Of a DNA stretch of 64,000 bases, positions 15,913 to 26,717 are shown piece by piece. Each line of letters begins with the position of its first letter. Positions within the stretch are counted from its first letter, which is position 1. Source of the stretch: Dyella_B acidisoli (lineage in GTDB: Bacteria; Pseudomonadota; Gammaproteobacteria; Xanthomonadales; Rhodanobacteraceae); assembly GCF_049532895.1 (NCBI RefSeq), contig NZ_CP064031.1:310001-374000 (forward strand). The letters are read 5' to 3'. The position numbers were made by a program, and so were the translations under genes. The notes beneath the pieces are model-generated. The model ran no database searches. It saw only the letters and a list, made by a program, of their open reading frames with translations, and had not been told where the DNA came from.

Positions 15913-17028
15913 ATGAGCCAGGACGATCTCACCCCCGACGTACGTACCGCGCCCGGCATGGGCACTCCCTCCGACTCCGCGCGCAGCAGCCGGCCCACGC
16001 CGCCTGCGCGCCCTGCAGGTGGCGCCCTCGCGCTGGCGCTGCTGCTGGCCCTGATCGCCATCATCGGTGTCGGCTATGTGGCCTGGCGGCAATGGCAGCT
16101 CTTGCACGTCAATGCACAGGCGTTGCGTACCACTGCAGCATTGGAGGAACGCACCAATACGCTGGAGCGCACACTGTCCACGACCACCAGTCAGGGCAAT
16201 CTGCTGCTGCAGCGTTTGAACGATGCCGATCAGGTCAATCGTTCCCTGCGCGAGGAATTGCTGTCGCACGACCAGCGCGTGCGCGATCTGGAAGAAGCCG
16301 TCGGCAAGCTGTCTGAAAAGACCCTCTCCGGCCAGGACGCCATGCGTCTGGACGAAACCGAATCGCTGCTGCGCATGGGCGCCGAACGCTACGCGCTGTT
16401 CCATGATGCGCAAGGCGCGGCACAAGCGTTTGCATTGGCCGGACAAACACTGGCTGGCGTCAACGACAATGCCTTCAAGGGCGTGCAGCAAAGCATCGAA
16501 GCCGAGCACGAAGCTTTGGCCAAGAGCCAGTCCGCTGATCCCACGCAGTTGCTCGATAGCGTGGTGCAGTTGCGCAGCGATCTTTCCAATCTGCCGTTGA
16601 AGTCGCTGGACGAACCTGCGGCTCAGGAAAGCACCAGCGTGTGGGCCCGCATTTGGCGCGCGCTGAAGAACGTGGTGCAGATCCGGCGTGACAATGGCGC
16701 ACCGGTGGACATTGCCGATGCACGCATTGCCCGCGAACTGGTTGCGCTGGATTTCGCACAGGCTCAAGCCGGACTGTTGGCGTGGGATGCGGACGCCAGC
16801 GCCGCCGCGCTGAAGCGTGCCGATGCAGGATTGACTGCGCAGTTCGATACCCAGTCGCCCGCCGTGCAGCAGGCGCATCAACGCATCGCCACACTGCTTA
16901 CGCAGCTCAAACCGTCCGCACCGGTGAAGCTGGGCGCCGCATTGAGTGAGTTGCGCAATCTGCGTGCCGTACACGCGCTCAAGCCGAACGCAGAGAGTGC
17001 AGCGCCCTCGAACGGGTCCAAGCCATGA
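15913..17028 (+). CDS. hemX: HemX, membrane-anchored haem-cluster protein
   Basis: A 371-aa protein with a Pro-rich cytoplasmic head, one membrane helix (GGALALALLLALIAIIGVGYVAW, about residues 37-58), then a long periplasmic helical region with coiled-coil heptads (TTAALEERTNTLERTLSTTTSQ...) and the conserved DAMRLDETESLLRMGAERYALF segment of the HemX family. It is often annotated as uroporphyrinogen-III C-methyltransferase, but there is no SAM-binding motif; a structural or assembly role is more plausible. It overlaps hemY by 4 bp (ATGA). Confidence 0.9.
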   Translation: MSQDDLTPDVRTAPGMGTPSDSARSSRPTPPARPAGGALALALLLALIAIIGVGYVAWRQWQLLHVNAQALRTTAALEERTNTLERTLSTTTSQGNLLLQRLNDADQVNRSLREELLSHDQRVRDLEEAVGKLSEKTLSGQDAMRLDETESLLRMGAERYALFHDAQGAAQAFALAGQTLAGVNDNAFKGVQQSIEAEHEALAKSQSADPTQLLDSVVQLRSDLSNLPLKSLDEPAAQESTSVWARIWRALKNVVQIRRDNGAPVDIADARIARELVALDFAQAQAGLLAWDADASAAALKRADAGLTAQFDTQSPAVQQAHQRIATLLTQLKPSAPVKLGAALSELRNLRAVHALKPNAESAAPSNGSKP

Positions 17029-18284
17029 AGGTATGGCGCTGGATCCTGGCGTTGGTGATCGTCTCCGCGCTGGCGGCTTTCGGCTGGCATTGGGTGACCG
17101 AAGATCCTGGTTATATGTTGATTCGCTTTCGCGGCATCAACGTGCAAACCAGCTTGCTGGCTGCGGTGTTCATCCTGTTGCTGGCGTGGGCCGTTCTCGG
17201 TGTGGCATGGCGTGTCGTGCGCTGGCCGTTCGGCGCCTTTTCGCGCCGGCATCGCCGCTTGAGCCGGCAGCGACTTGCGGATGGCTTGGTCGCGTTGATG
17301 GAAGGTCGCCATGGTGATGCCGAGCGCGATCTGCATCGTGCATCACGTCTGGATGCACTGCGTGGCCCGGCACTGCTTGCGGCTGCAGAAGCTGCATCGC
17401 GGCGTGGTGAACATGTGCGTGCACTCGAGGCGCTGAATCAGGCTTCGCAAGTCGCCCCGCGCGCAGCGCGTGTATTGCGCGCACGTGTATTGCGCCGCGA
17501 TGGCAAGTCGGCCGAAGCACTTGCGCTGCTCACGCCCGAAGGCGACAGCGGCAATCTCAGCCCCGGTGGTTGGCGCGAACTCGTGCTTGCCGCGCTGGCG
17601 GCTGGCGATACGCGCCGTGCGCGCAGCGCACTTGAGCCGTTGCAGAAGAGCGGCGTGATGAGCGCACGCGCCTACAGCGCACTCGAAACGCAGGTGCTGG
17701 TCGCCAGCATTCAAGCAGCCGGCGATGGCGCGGTATTGAACACGCTATGGTCGCAATTGCCGAAAGCGCAGCGTCGCGCACCGGCGGTCATCGATGCATA
17801 CGCGCGCAAGGCTGCAAGTTATGGCCTCGTGCTGCCGGCGATGGACGAAGTGGAATCCGCGCTGCGCCGCGAATGGTCGCCGCAACTGGTGGAGACCTAC
17901 GGCTTGTTGGCTGGCGACGATCTCGAGGCGCGCATGCGCCGTGCCGAAGGCTGGCTCGACGCGCATCCCAATGATCCCAGTCTGCTGCTTACGCTGGGCC
18001 GCATGAGTGTGCGACTGAATCTTTGGGCCAAAGCACGTCCCTATCTGGAACGTTCGCTGGCCTTGGCGCCCAATGCGAGTGCATGGGAAGCCCTGGGTGA
18101 TACTTACACTGGTCTTGGCGATGCCGCACTTGCGCAGCGCTGCTACCGCAACGCCATCGCGTTGGTGCGTGGCGATGTGACGGAGCCGCTACCGGAAGGC
18201 GGTCTTGTTGGCGGAAGGCTGGATACGCGGCCGATCGCGATCGAAGAGCGCGATGTGCACGGGGTGCCGCGGTTGAAAGAATAA
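17025..18284 (+). CDS. hemY: HemY, TPR membrane protein of haem biosynthesis
   Basis: 419 aa. Two N-terminal membrane helices (RWILALVIVSALAAFGWHWV and SLLAAVFILLLAWAVLGVAW) flank the HemY_N signature DPGYMLIRFRGINVQTS. The remainder is TPR-like (RASRLDALRGPALLAAAEAA, LEALNQASQVAPRAARVL, YLERSLALAPNASAWEALGDTYTGLGDAALAQRCY). It is associated with a late step of protohaem synthesis in enteric bacteria but is not a protoporphyrinogen oxidase of the Bacillus HemY type. Translationally coupled to hemX. A REP pair follows the stop. Confidence 0.92.
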   Translation: MKVWRWILALVIVSALAAFGWHWVTEDPGYMLIRFRGINVQTSLLAAVFILLLAWAVLGVAWRVVRWPFGAFSRRHRRLSRQRLADGLVALMEGRHGDAERDLHRASRLDALRGPALLAAAEAASRRGEHVRALEALNQASQVAPRAARVLRARVLRRDGKSAEALALLTPEGDSGNLSPGGWRELVLAALAAGDTRRARSALEPLQKSGVMSARAYSALETQVLVASIQAAGDGAVLNTLWSQLPKAQRRAPAVIDAYARKAASYGLVLPAMDEVESALRREWSPQLVETYGLLAGDDLEARMRRAEGWLDAHPNDPSLLLTLGRMSVRLNLWAKARPYLERSLALAPNASAWEALGDTYTGLGDAALAQRCYRNAIALVRGDVTEPLPEGGLVGGRLDTRPIAIEERDVHGVPRLKE

Positions 18285-18300
18285 GTTCGGTCTTGCCTGG

Positions 18301-18380
18301 TCGTCATTCCCGCGAAAGCGGGAATCCATCTTCGCTCTTGCTTGAGAGCCCAATGGATTCCCGCTTTCGCGGGAATGACG
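18301..18380. repeat. REP-like inverted pair, family B (CATTCCCGCGAAAGCGGGAA)
   Basis: TCGTCATTCCCGCGAAAGCG and its inverted copy CGCTTTCGCGGGAATGACG flank a ~25-bp centre with ATCCAT/ATGGAT inner arms. It separates the convergent hemY and kdpE genes and may serve as a shared 3'-end structure. Confidence 0.88.
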
Positions 18381-18413
18381 GCAAAAAAAGCAAGGGTGAC
18401 CACCATCAATGGT

Positions 18414-19112
18414 TCACCCATTCCCCGCTAAAAACCGATACCCCACGCCCGGCTCCGTCTTCAGCCATCGCGGTGTCGTCGGATCATCTCCCAACTTCTG
18501 CCGCAACTTGCCGAGCACAATGCGCAGATAATGCGTGTCTTGCACATGCGTGCCACCCCATATCTCGCGCAATAACTGCTGCTGACTCACCACGCGTCCT
18601 GCGTGCCGAACGAGCATCGCAAGCACCGCATATTCCTTGCGCGTGAGCGCGAGCAGTTCCCCGTCCAGCGTGACTTCGCGCAAGCCGAGATCGATATGCA
18701 AGCGATCGTCTTCATAGCGCGGCGGTGCCTCCGACTGCGTGGCGCGGTTGCGCATCAGCGCGCGCAAGCGTGCCATCAGCTCTTGAATGCCGAACGGCTT
18801 GGTCATGTAGTCGTTCGCGCCCGCATCCAGCGCTTTCACCTTTTCCTGTTCCGTGTCGCGCACGGAGAGCATCAGCACCGGCACCTGCGTCCATTGCCGC
18901 AATTCAGCCAGCACTTCGTGGCCTTCACGGTCGGGCAGGCCGATATCCAAAATAATCAGGTCAGGATTGCGTGTCGCTGCCAGCGCCAGGCCTTCGCCGC
19001 CATTTGCAGCAAGCAACACGTCGTAGCCTTCGGCGCGCAAGCCGATATCGAGGAACTTGCGGATCTGCGTCTCGTCATCGACGACCAGCACGCAAGGATT
19101 GGCAGCAGTCAT
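18414..19112 (-). CDS. kdpE: KdpE, response regulator for potassium uptake
   Basis: A 232-aa OmpR/PhoB-type regulator. The receiver domain has the acidic pair VDDE, the phospho-acceptor Asp in DLIILDIGLPD and the Lys in YMTKPFGIQEL; the C-terminal winged helix carries LTRKEYAVLAMLVRHAGRVVS and THYLRIVLGKLRQKLGDDP. Phosphorylated KdpE activates kdpFABC under potassium limitation. It overlaps the end of kdpD by 4 bp and is the last gene of the operon. Confidence 0.97.
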   Translation of the reverse strand: MTAANPCVLVVDDETQIRKFLDIGLRAEGYDVLLAANGGEGLALAATRNPDLIILDIGLPDREGHEVLAELRQWTQVPVLMLSVRDTEQEKVKALDAGANDYMTKPFGIQELMARLRALMRNRATQSEAPPRYEDDRLHIDLGLREVTLDGELLALTRKEYAVLAMLVRHAGRVVSQQQLLREIWGGTHVQDTHYLRIVLGKLRQKLGDDPTTPRWLKTEPGVGYRFLAGNG

Positions 19113-21766
19113 GGCGATGGTGGAGAGGGAAGGGGAAGGCTGATGCGAATGGTGGTACCAACGCCGTCGCCCGGCAAGGCTTCCACGCTGCCGCCATGCG
19201 CGCCGATCATGCCGCGACAGATCGCAAGGCCAAGGCCGGTACCTTGCGGTGCACGGTCGCCACGCGCAACGGAATAGAACATGTCGAAAATGCGCGCGCG
19301 CTCCTCTTCCGGAATACCGGGACCGCGGTCGACGACGTCGATGAAGAGGCGGTCACCTGCCACGCGCACAATCACTCGCACCGGTTCGCCGGGTGGCGAA
19401 AAACGCGCAGCATTTTCCAGGATGTTGAACAGTGCCTGCTCGATCAGTGCCGGATGTACGAACAGCAGCACGGTTTCATCGGGCAGTACCGTATCGACGC
19501 GCAATTCAGGAAACAGCTTGCGCATGCGCGTAATGGCGGAGGCCACGATTTCAGCGGAATCGGTCCAGTCGCGATTGAGTTTGAGCGTGCCATGGCCCAG
19601 GCGCGTCATGTCCAGCAAATTCTGGATATAGCGGTCCAGGCGCTGGCCTTCGCCAAGAATCGCTTCGAGCAGTTCCTTGCGTTCGGTCGCAGGCAGTTGA
19701 TCCCCGTAGTTGGAAAGCGTGCCGGCCGAGCCGATCATCGACGCCAACGGCGAACGCAGATCGTGCGACACGGAAGAAAGCAGGGCATTGCGCAAACGCT
19801 CGGTTTCACCCTGCACGCGCGCGCCTTCCAACTCGGATGCTAGCCGTGCGCGTTCCAGTGCCTGACCGATATCTTGCACCATCGCCAAGGCCAGGCTGCG
19901 TCGTTCGATATCCGGCGAAACACCGTTTTCGAAGCGCAGCGCAGCTACGCCCAGATGATGATCTTCCGTACCCAGCGGCAGCATCCAGCAGCGCGCAGCA
20001 TTGAGCGTATCGGTGTAGCGACCTGCCGCTTCGGCATGCTGCTCGCACCATTCCGCCGCGGCGAGATCCTGGGTGGTCAAGGTGAGCGTGCGCGAACTGT
20101 TGGCGGCGATCTGCAGGCGGTGCTCCACGTCACGCGCCAGGATGGCGACTTCGCAACGCAAAGCGCGTGCAAGTGCAGCGCAACCCACGTTGCGTATGCC
20201 GTCCGCATCCGTGCTGGCTGAAAGCCGCTGGCCCAGCGTGAGCAATGCATGCGAGTAATCGTGCGCGGCGCGCAGCGATTCCACCTGGCTGGCCAAGCGG
20301 GTTGCCAGGCGGCTGCAAATCAATGCGGCTGCAAAAAACAGTGTTACGGCCAATACATCGTCGGAATTGGCGATGGCCAGGGTGTAGCGCGGCGGCGCGA
20401 AGAAGAAGTTGTAGCCGAGAAAGCACATCGTCGCCGTATAGACAGCCACCGCCATGCGCGTGCGCACCGCTACCGTCATCACTGCGATGAGGAAGATCAG
20501 CGCCAGGTTGGCGACCGAAAGATAGCGATCAGCGATGAAAGCCAGGCCGATGGCTATTGCGGTGACGATAGTGGCGAAGATGTACTCGTCCCGGCGACCA
20601 TACATCGGCATTAGCCGCAGCCGCTTGCGCGCACGTACGCGTTCGGCGGGCGTAGCGATGATGGTAAGTTCCAGATGCGCGCCACGGCGCAGCAGCTGCT
20701 GGGTGAGCGAGCGTCCGAGCATGCGCGCGATAAGGCGCTCGCGCGTGCGCCCCAGAATGATCTGGCCGACGCCTTCGCGATCGGCATGCACCAGCAGTTC
20801 ATCGGCGATCGCATGGCCGCGCAGCACGGTGGCGTCACCACCGAGCCGGCGAGCCAGGCGCATTGCGGTGTCGATGCGTTCGCGGCGTGCTTCATCCAAG
20901 GTGGCGCCGGTGTCGACAAAGACCACCGTCCACGGCGCGCCGCGGCGTTCGGCAATGCGGCGCGCAACACGTACCAGATATTCGCTCTGCGCGTGACCGT
21001 CGATCGCAGCCATCACGCGGCGGCGTACCGGCATCTTGCCGCCGCGCGCGAGCATGTGTTCACGCAAGTCGCTGTCGACATGGCCGGCGACCGTATCTAC
21101 CGCCAGCTCGCGCAGGGCAGCGAGATTGGTGGGTGAAAAGAAAGAATCCAGCGCAGCGGCTGCTGTTTCCGGCACATAGACCTTGCCTTGTCGCAGGCGA
21201 TCGATCAGCTCGCGTGGGGGCAGGTCGACCAGCACGATGTCGCGTGCGCGATCCAGAACGGCATCCGGCACTGTTTCGCGCACGGTGATGTTGGTGATGC
21301 GGCGCACCTGGTCGTTGAGGCTTTCCAGGTGTTGCACGTTGAGTGCGGTGTAGACCTCGATGCCTGCGTCGAGCAGTTCAGCGATGTCCTGCCAGCGCCG
21401 TTCGTGCCGGCTGCCGGGCACGTTGCGGTGTGCGAGTTCGTCGACCAGCAGGATGTCGGGTTTGCGCGCCAGCGCTGCGTCCACGTTGAATTCGGTGAAT
21501 TCGCGCCCTTGGTAGTTCAACGTGAGCCGCGGCAGTATTTCCAGCCCTTCCAGCAGCGCAGCAGTTTCTGCGCGACCATGGGTTTCCACCAGGCCGACGA
21601 CCACGTCCACGCCTTGCCGCTTCAATTCGCGTGCGGCAGAAAGCATGGCGTAGGTCTTGCCGACGCCCGGCGCTGCACCGAGAAAGATTTTCAATCGGCG
21701 GCTGCTTTCTTCCTGCACGACATCAAGCAGGGCATCGGCGCGGGCGTCACGGGAGGTGTCGGTCAT
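19109..21766 (-). CDS. kdpD: KdpD, potassium/turgor sensor histidine kinase
   Basis: 885 aa. In order: the KdpD N-terminal domain with Walker A GAAPGVGKT (residues 30-38) and DILLVDELAHRN; a universal-stress-like domain (about 245-370); four membrane helices (about 390-490); a GAF-like domain; HisKA with the phospho-acceptor His in SSVSHDLRSPLASM; and HATPase (DRGPGIPEEERARIF, GTGLGLAICRG). It phosphorylates KdpE when external potassium is low. All motifs are intact and the length is typical. A REP pair separates it from kdpC. Confidence 0.97.
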   Translation of the reverse strand: MTDTSRDARADALLDVVQEESSRRLKIFLGAAPGVGKTYAMLSAARELKRQGVDVVVGLVETHGRAETAALLEGLEILPRLTLNYQGREFTEFNVDAALARKPDILLVDELAHRNVPGSRHERRWQDIAELLDAGIEVYTALNVQHLESLNDQVRRITNITVRETVPDAVLDRARDIVLVDLPPRELIDRLRQGKVYVPETAAAALDSFFSPTNLAALRELAVDTVAGHVDSDLREHMLARGGKMPVRRRVMAAIDGHAQSEYLVRVARRIAERRGAPWTVVFVDTGATLDEARRERIDTAMRLARRLGGDATVLRGHAIADELLVHADREGVGQIILGRTRERLIARMLGRSLTQQLLRRGAHLELTIIATPAERVRARKRLRLMPMYGRRDEYIFATIVTAIAIGLAFIADRYLSVANLALIFLIAVMTVAVRTRMAVAVYTATMCFLGYNFFFAPPRYTLAIANSDDVLAVTLFFAAALICSRLATRLASQVESLRAAHDYSHALLTLGQRLSASTDADGIRNVGCAALARALRCEVAILARDVEHRLQIAANSSRTLTLTTQDLAAAEWCEQHAEAAGRYTDTLNAARCWMLPLGTEDHHLGVAALRFENGVSPDIERRSLALAMVQDIGQALERARLASELEGARVQGETERLRNALLSSVSHDLRSPLASMIGSAGTLSNYGDQLPATERKELLEAILGEGQRLDRYIQNLLDMTRLGHGTLKLNRDWTDSAEIVASAITRMRKLFPELRVDTVLPDETVLLFVHPALIEQALFNILENAARFSPPGEPVRVIVRVAGDRLFIDVVDRGPGIPEEERARIFDMFYSVARGDRAPQGTGLGLAICRGMIGAHGGSVEALPGDGVGTTIRISLPLPSPPSP

Positions 21767-21792
21767 GGGATTGTCAGGCTTGCGAGGTCAAT

Positions 21793-21950
21793 TCCCTCTC
21801 CCCTTCGGGGAGAGGGTTAGGGTGAGGGGCCAGGCTTGCCATAAACCTCAAACTTGTCGGGAAGATATTTTGCTCCGCACTACAGCAGTGGCGTGGCTGC
21901 TTCGCAAGATTGGCCCCTCACCCCAACCCTCTCCCCGGAGGGGAGAGGGC
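21793..21950. repeat. REP-like inverted pair, family A, inside the kdp operon
   Basis: CCCTCTCCCCTTCGGGGAGA with GGGTGAGGGGCCAGGCTTGC, and its inverted partner GCAAGATTGGCCCCTCACCC plus CTCTCCCCGGAGGGGAGAG, fill the kdpC-kdpD gap. Folded in mRNA it could attenuate or stabilise, separating structural (kdpFABC) from regulatory (kdpDE) expression. Confidence 0.87.
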
Positions 21951-21959
21951 GTATGTGGC

Positions 21960-22538
21960 TCACCGCGTCTGCAATCCATCCAGCGCCACATTCAACTGCA
22001 GCACATTCACCCTCGGCTCTCCCAGCAAGCCAAGCTGCCGTCCCTGCGTGAACTTCGCCACCAGCGCCTTCACCTGCTCATCGCTCAGATGACGCACACG
22101 TGCCACGCGTGCCACCTGATATTGCGCAGCCGCCGGACTGATCTCCGGATCGAGGCCGCTACCCGACGCCGTCACCAGATCCGCCGGCACCGGAGTGGTA
22201 TTGCCCGGATCGGCCTTGCGTAAGGCATCGATGCGTTGCTGCACGGCATCGCGCAGCGCCGGATTGGTCGGACCCAGGTTGGAGCCGTTCGACCCCGTGC
22301 CGTTGTACGGCTGCGGCGTGGTGGCCGAAGGACGACCCCAGAAATACTTGGGGTCGTCGAAGTATTGGCCGATCAGTTCGGAACCGATCGGCTTGCCGTC
22401 CTTTTCGATCAGGCTGCCGTTGGCCTGATGTGGGAACAGCACCTGCGCCACGCCGGTGGCCACCAGCGGGTAGGCGATGCCGGTGATGAGCGTCATCACC
22501 AGTAACATCGATACGGCATTGCGAATCAACCGGCTCAT
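21960..22538 (-). CDS. kdpC: KdpC, potassium-transporting ATPase subunit C
   Basis: 192 aa. One N-terminal membrane helix (AVSMLLVMTLITGIAYPLVATG), then the KdpC periplasmic domain with LIGQYFDDPKYFWGRPSAT, SGSNLGPTNPAL, VPADLVTASGSGLDPEISP and VLQLNVALD. KdpC stabilises the KdpFABC complex and influences potassium affinity. The ATG at 22536-22538 is chosen because GAGGT lies 7 nt upstream; the frame remains open to 22616. Unusually, it is separated from kdpB by a porin gene and a 67-aa gene. Confidence 0.96.
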   Translation of the reverse strand: MSRLIRNAVSMLLVMTLITGIAYPLVATGVAQVLFPHQANGSLIEKDGKPIGSELIGQYFDDPKYFWGRPSATTPQPYNGTGSNGSNLGPTNPALRDAVQQRIDALRKADPGNTTPVPADLVTASGSGLDPEISPAAAQYQVARVARVRHLSDEQVKALVAKFTQGRQLGLLGEPRVNVLQLNVALDGLQTR

Positions 22539-22548
22539 GGCGGTTACC

Positions 22549-24030
22549 TCAGTAGTGAATGATCGCGTCGAGCAGGGCAATGACCTGGTAATCCTTCTTG
22601 CCCGCGTTATACGCATTGGTGTCGTACGAGCGCTCGTAGCGGATTTCCGGCTGGATTTCCAAGTCTTGCGAAACCCAGTGCGTAATACCCAGCGTGTGAC
22701 TGCTGTAGCGCGTGGCGAAGCCGGTACGCTGGCCCTTTTCGTCGTTGTAGAACTCGTTGCGGAACGACAGCATGTTGCTGGGGTTCAACTCGAAGTTCAG
22801 GTAGTTGACGATGCCGAATTCGCCCGCTGTGCCGGGCAGCGAAGCAGATCCTGCAACACCAGGAGTGCCGCCCGGCCCGAAGCCTGGGACATTGCGGCCA
22901 TACATGCGATACGCCTCAGTCAGCATGTGGAAATGCTGGTTGAAGCGATGGCCCCAGGTGGCCACGTACATCTGCACGTTGTTGTAGTTGTAATCCGACT
23001 TGTTCCAGTTATTGACGCAGGGGTAAAGCATGTCGTTGTTGTCGGCCGACACCCAGCGCACGCAGGTTTGCAGCGAGGGACGTGCCGAATGATTCCAGGG
23101 CGCCGTGTCATTGCTGGCGTTCACGCCGATCTGGAAGGTCCACTGCTGGGTGAGTCGCGTGGTGGTCATGATGCCCGTCTGCGTATACGGGTCGACCGTG
23201 TACAGGACCGAGTGCGTCATCAGGTAGTTCTGCGGTGAGAACTGCGCTTCGATGTCTGGCAGCGATAGCCAGCGACCTACACGAACAACCATGCCCTGGG
23301 CGACCCACGGAATATAAATGTCGCCGTAGAACAGCATCGGGTCGTCACCGTAGATCTTGCCGTTGAGCGGCTGATTCGGCGCAGGATTGTTCAGCAGTTG
23401 ATTGCTGAAGATGCCCTTGGTAACGGTGTAGTGATAGTCGTAGCCGTAGAGGTTTGAGATATTGAAACCCCAGTCGACGTGATCGGTTTGTACGGTGTCT
23501 TCAACGCGCGTGATGTTGGTGACGAGCTGGTCCAGTTCCACGCGGTTCGGGCGTGTGTTGTAGGACAGTGGGAAATTACTGAAGTTGGAGCTGCTGGCGT
23601 TCGCCGCCGGCGTCACCCAGCCGAAGATCTCGATGCGGTTGCGCTGCATCCACCCGCCGAGCTTGGTGCAGCTCAGTGCTTTCTCCAGCGGATAAGTGTT
23701 ATTGGTATCCGGTACGCCGATGGGTGCGGCTACGCCACCCATCTGCCATTCCGAGCTTGGAAAGGGCGGTGAATCGAATGGAGCGTCCATGGCGCGGCGC
23801 TTAGCGGGCGCGGCATTCGGATCGGCCGGCTGCGCATCCTCGCGGTAGGCTGCGGCGAAACGGGAGAGGAAACCCTTGCTGCAATCACCGCTTTCGGCCG
23901 CAACGGGCGACGCGGGCAGGCTGGTGCTTGCCGGCATGTTGCTGACGTTGGTGGACTGCGCCATCGCCTGCGAAAAAACCGGTGCCGCGGACAGCATGAT
24001 CGCTGCGGCTAGAGCCTTCTTGTAATACAT
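22549..24030 (-). CDS. Outer-membrane beta-barrel protein within the kdp operon
   Basis: 493 aa with a signal peptide (MYYKKALAAAIMLSAAPVFS, cleavage near AMAQS) and no helical membrane segment. It is rich in alternating aromatic/polar strands (RNRIEIFGWVTPAANASSSN, GFNISNLYGYDYHYTVTKGI, DIEIQ-like ends) and ends IIHY. Composition and layout fit the BBP2/OmpL-like outer-membrane beta-barrel (putative porin) group. The kdpC ATG is only 10 nt after its stop, so it belongs to the operon. A potassium-permeable or stress-related porin is an inference from context only. Confidence 0.8.
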   Translation of the reverse strand: MYYKKALAAAIMLSAAPVFSQAMAQSTNVSNMPASTSLPASPVAAESGDCSKGFLSRFAAAYREDAQPADPNAAPAKRRAMDAPFDSPPFPSSEWQMGGVAAPIGVPDTNNTYPLEKALSCTKLGGWMQRNRIEIFGWVTPAANASSSNFSNFPLSYNTRPNRVELDQLVTNITRVEDTVQTDHVDWGFNISNLYGYDYHYTVTKGIFSNQLLNNPAPNQPLNGKIYGDDPMLFYGDIYIPWVAQGMVVRVGRWLSLPDIEAQFSPQNYLMTHSVLYTVDPYTQTGIMTTTRLTQQWTFQIGVNASNDTAPWNHSARPSLQTCVRWVSADNNDMLYPCVNNWNKSDYNYNNVQMYVATWGHRFNQHFHMLTEAYRMYGRNVPGFGPGGTPGVAGSASLPGTAGEFGIVNYLNFELNPSNMLSFRNEFYNDEKGQRTGFATRYSSHTLGITHWVSQDLEIQPEIRYERSYDTNAYNAGKKDYQVIALLDAIIHY

Positions 24031-24095
24031 ACCTTCCTCTCGAAGAGTCGTTACTGGACGGCATCGCCCAGTAAGCGACGCCGATGTGGGGGATT

Positions 24096-24299
24096 TCAGA
24101 TGCCGGCGTAACCGCCAAGCACGTATTCGTCTTCTGGTGACATCGGTGTATCGGGCGCCGCGCCGGCGCCTCCCTTGGACTGGTCGCGTACCGGTAACTC
24201 AATCACCACATCGCAGTCGGAATCGTTGGACGAGACACGTAATTCCATTTGCGGGTGGGTGGCGTCCGGCAGCGAAAAAGACAGTTTCAGGGTTTGCAT
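24096..24299 (-). CDS. Small 67-aa protein of the kdp operon, unknown
   Basis: MQTLKLSFSLPDATHPQMEL... ends PEDEYVLGGYAGI. It is acidic, has no membrane helix and is predicted to be cytoplasmic with several short strands (LRVSSNDSDCDVVIELPV). The ATG at 24297-24299 is chosen because GGAG lies 9 nt upstream; an in-frame start at 24314 would fall on the Shine-Dalgarno side. It lies between kdpB and the porin gene, directly downstream of the 267-bp nested palindrome. I do not recognise the family. Coding status is supported by the ribosome site, spacing and operon position only. Confidence 0.6.
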   Translation of the reverse strand: MQTLKLSFSLPDATHPQMELRVSSNDSDCDVVIELPVRDQSKGGAGAAPDTPMSPEDEYVLGGYAGI

Positions 24300-24315
24300 A
24301 GCGCGCGTCTCCAAA

Positions 24316-24580
24316 AGAGCCTGTCTACGATTCCGGCGTAGCCCGCGTTGTCACGGTGCGTCCGCCAGGTGGTAGTGCGTGGCGCAGCGCTTGCCTGGCT
24401 GGCAAGCCAAGCCGCGCGCTGCCGCATGGTGGACGCACCGTGGCAACCCTCCGGGCCGGCTCTGTTTGCCCGCCGGGCTGCGTCCTCACTCAGTTGTGTA
24501 TCGACATACACGTCTTCGTTCCTCCTAGCCCGACAGGCAAACAGAACCGGCGCGGGCCACGCCGGAACCGTAGACAGGCT

Positions 24581-24582
<2 letters not shown>
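24316..24582. repeat. Nested inverted-repeat element (outer stem with two inner hairpins)
   Basis: Outer arms 24316-24347 and 24551-24582 match at 30 of 32 positions when inverted. Inside are hairpin 1 (24348-24367 with 24427-24446, 18/20, enclosing GCTTGCC/GGCAAGC) and hairpin 2 (24456-24479 with 24527-24550, 21/24, enclosing GTGTATCGACATACAC). Arms abut without gaps, so the whole 267 bp can fold as a three-way junction. It starts in the kdpB stop codon and ends just before the ribosome site of the next gene. Its sequence is unlike the other repeat families here. Confidence 0.88.
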
Positions 24583-26653
<2,071 letters not shown>

Positions 26654-26682
26654 GTTCTTCGAACTCCGTGCTTTTCTTCACT

Positions 26683-26706
26683 CCCTCTCCTCGATAAGGA
26701 GAGGGG
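26683..26706. repeat. Single REP palindrome, family A, between kdpA and kdpB
   Basis: CCCTCTCCTCGATAAGGAGAGG folds into one stem in the 64-bp kdpA-kdpB gap. Confidence 0.7.
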
Positions 26707-26717
26707 CTATCGAGCAT

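Noticed and set aside
15892..16974. 360-codon open frame antisense to hemX
   Set aside because: hemX has a membrane helix, a family signature and a 4-bp overlap with hemY; the antisense product shows none of these.
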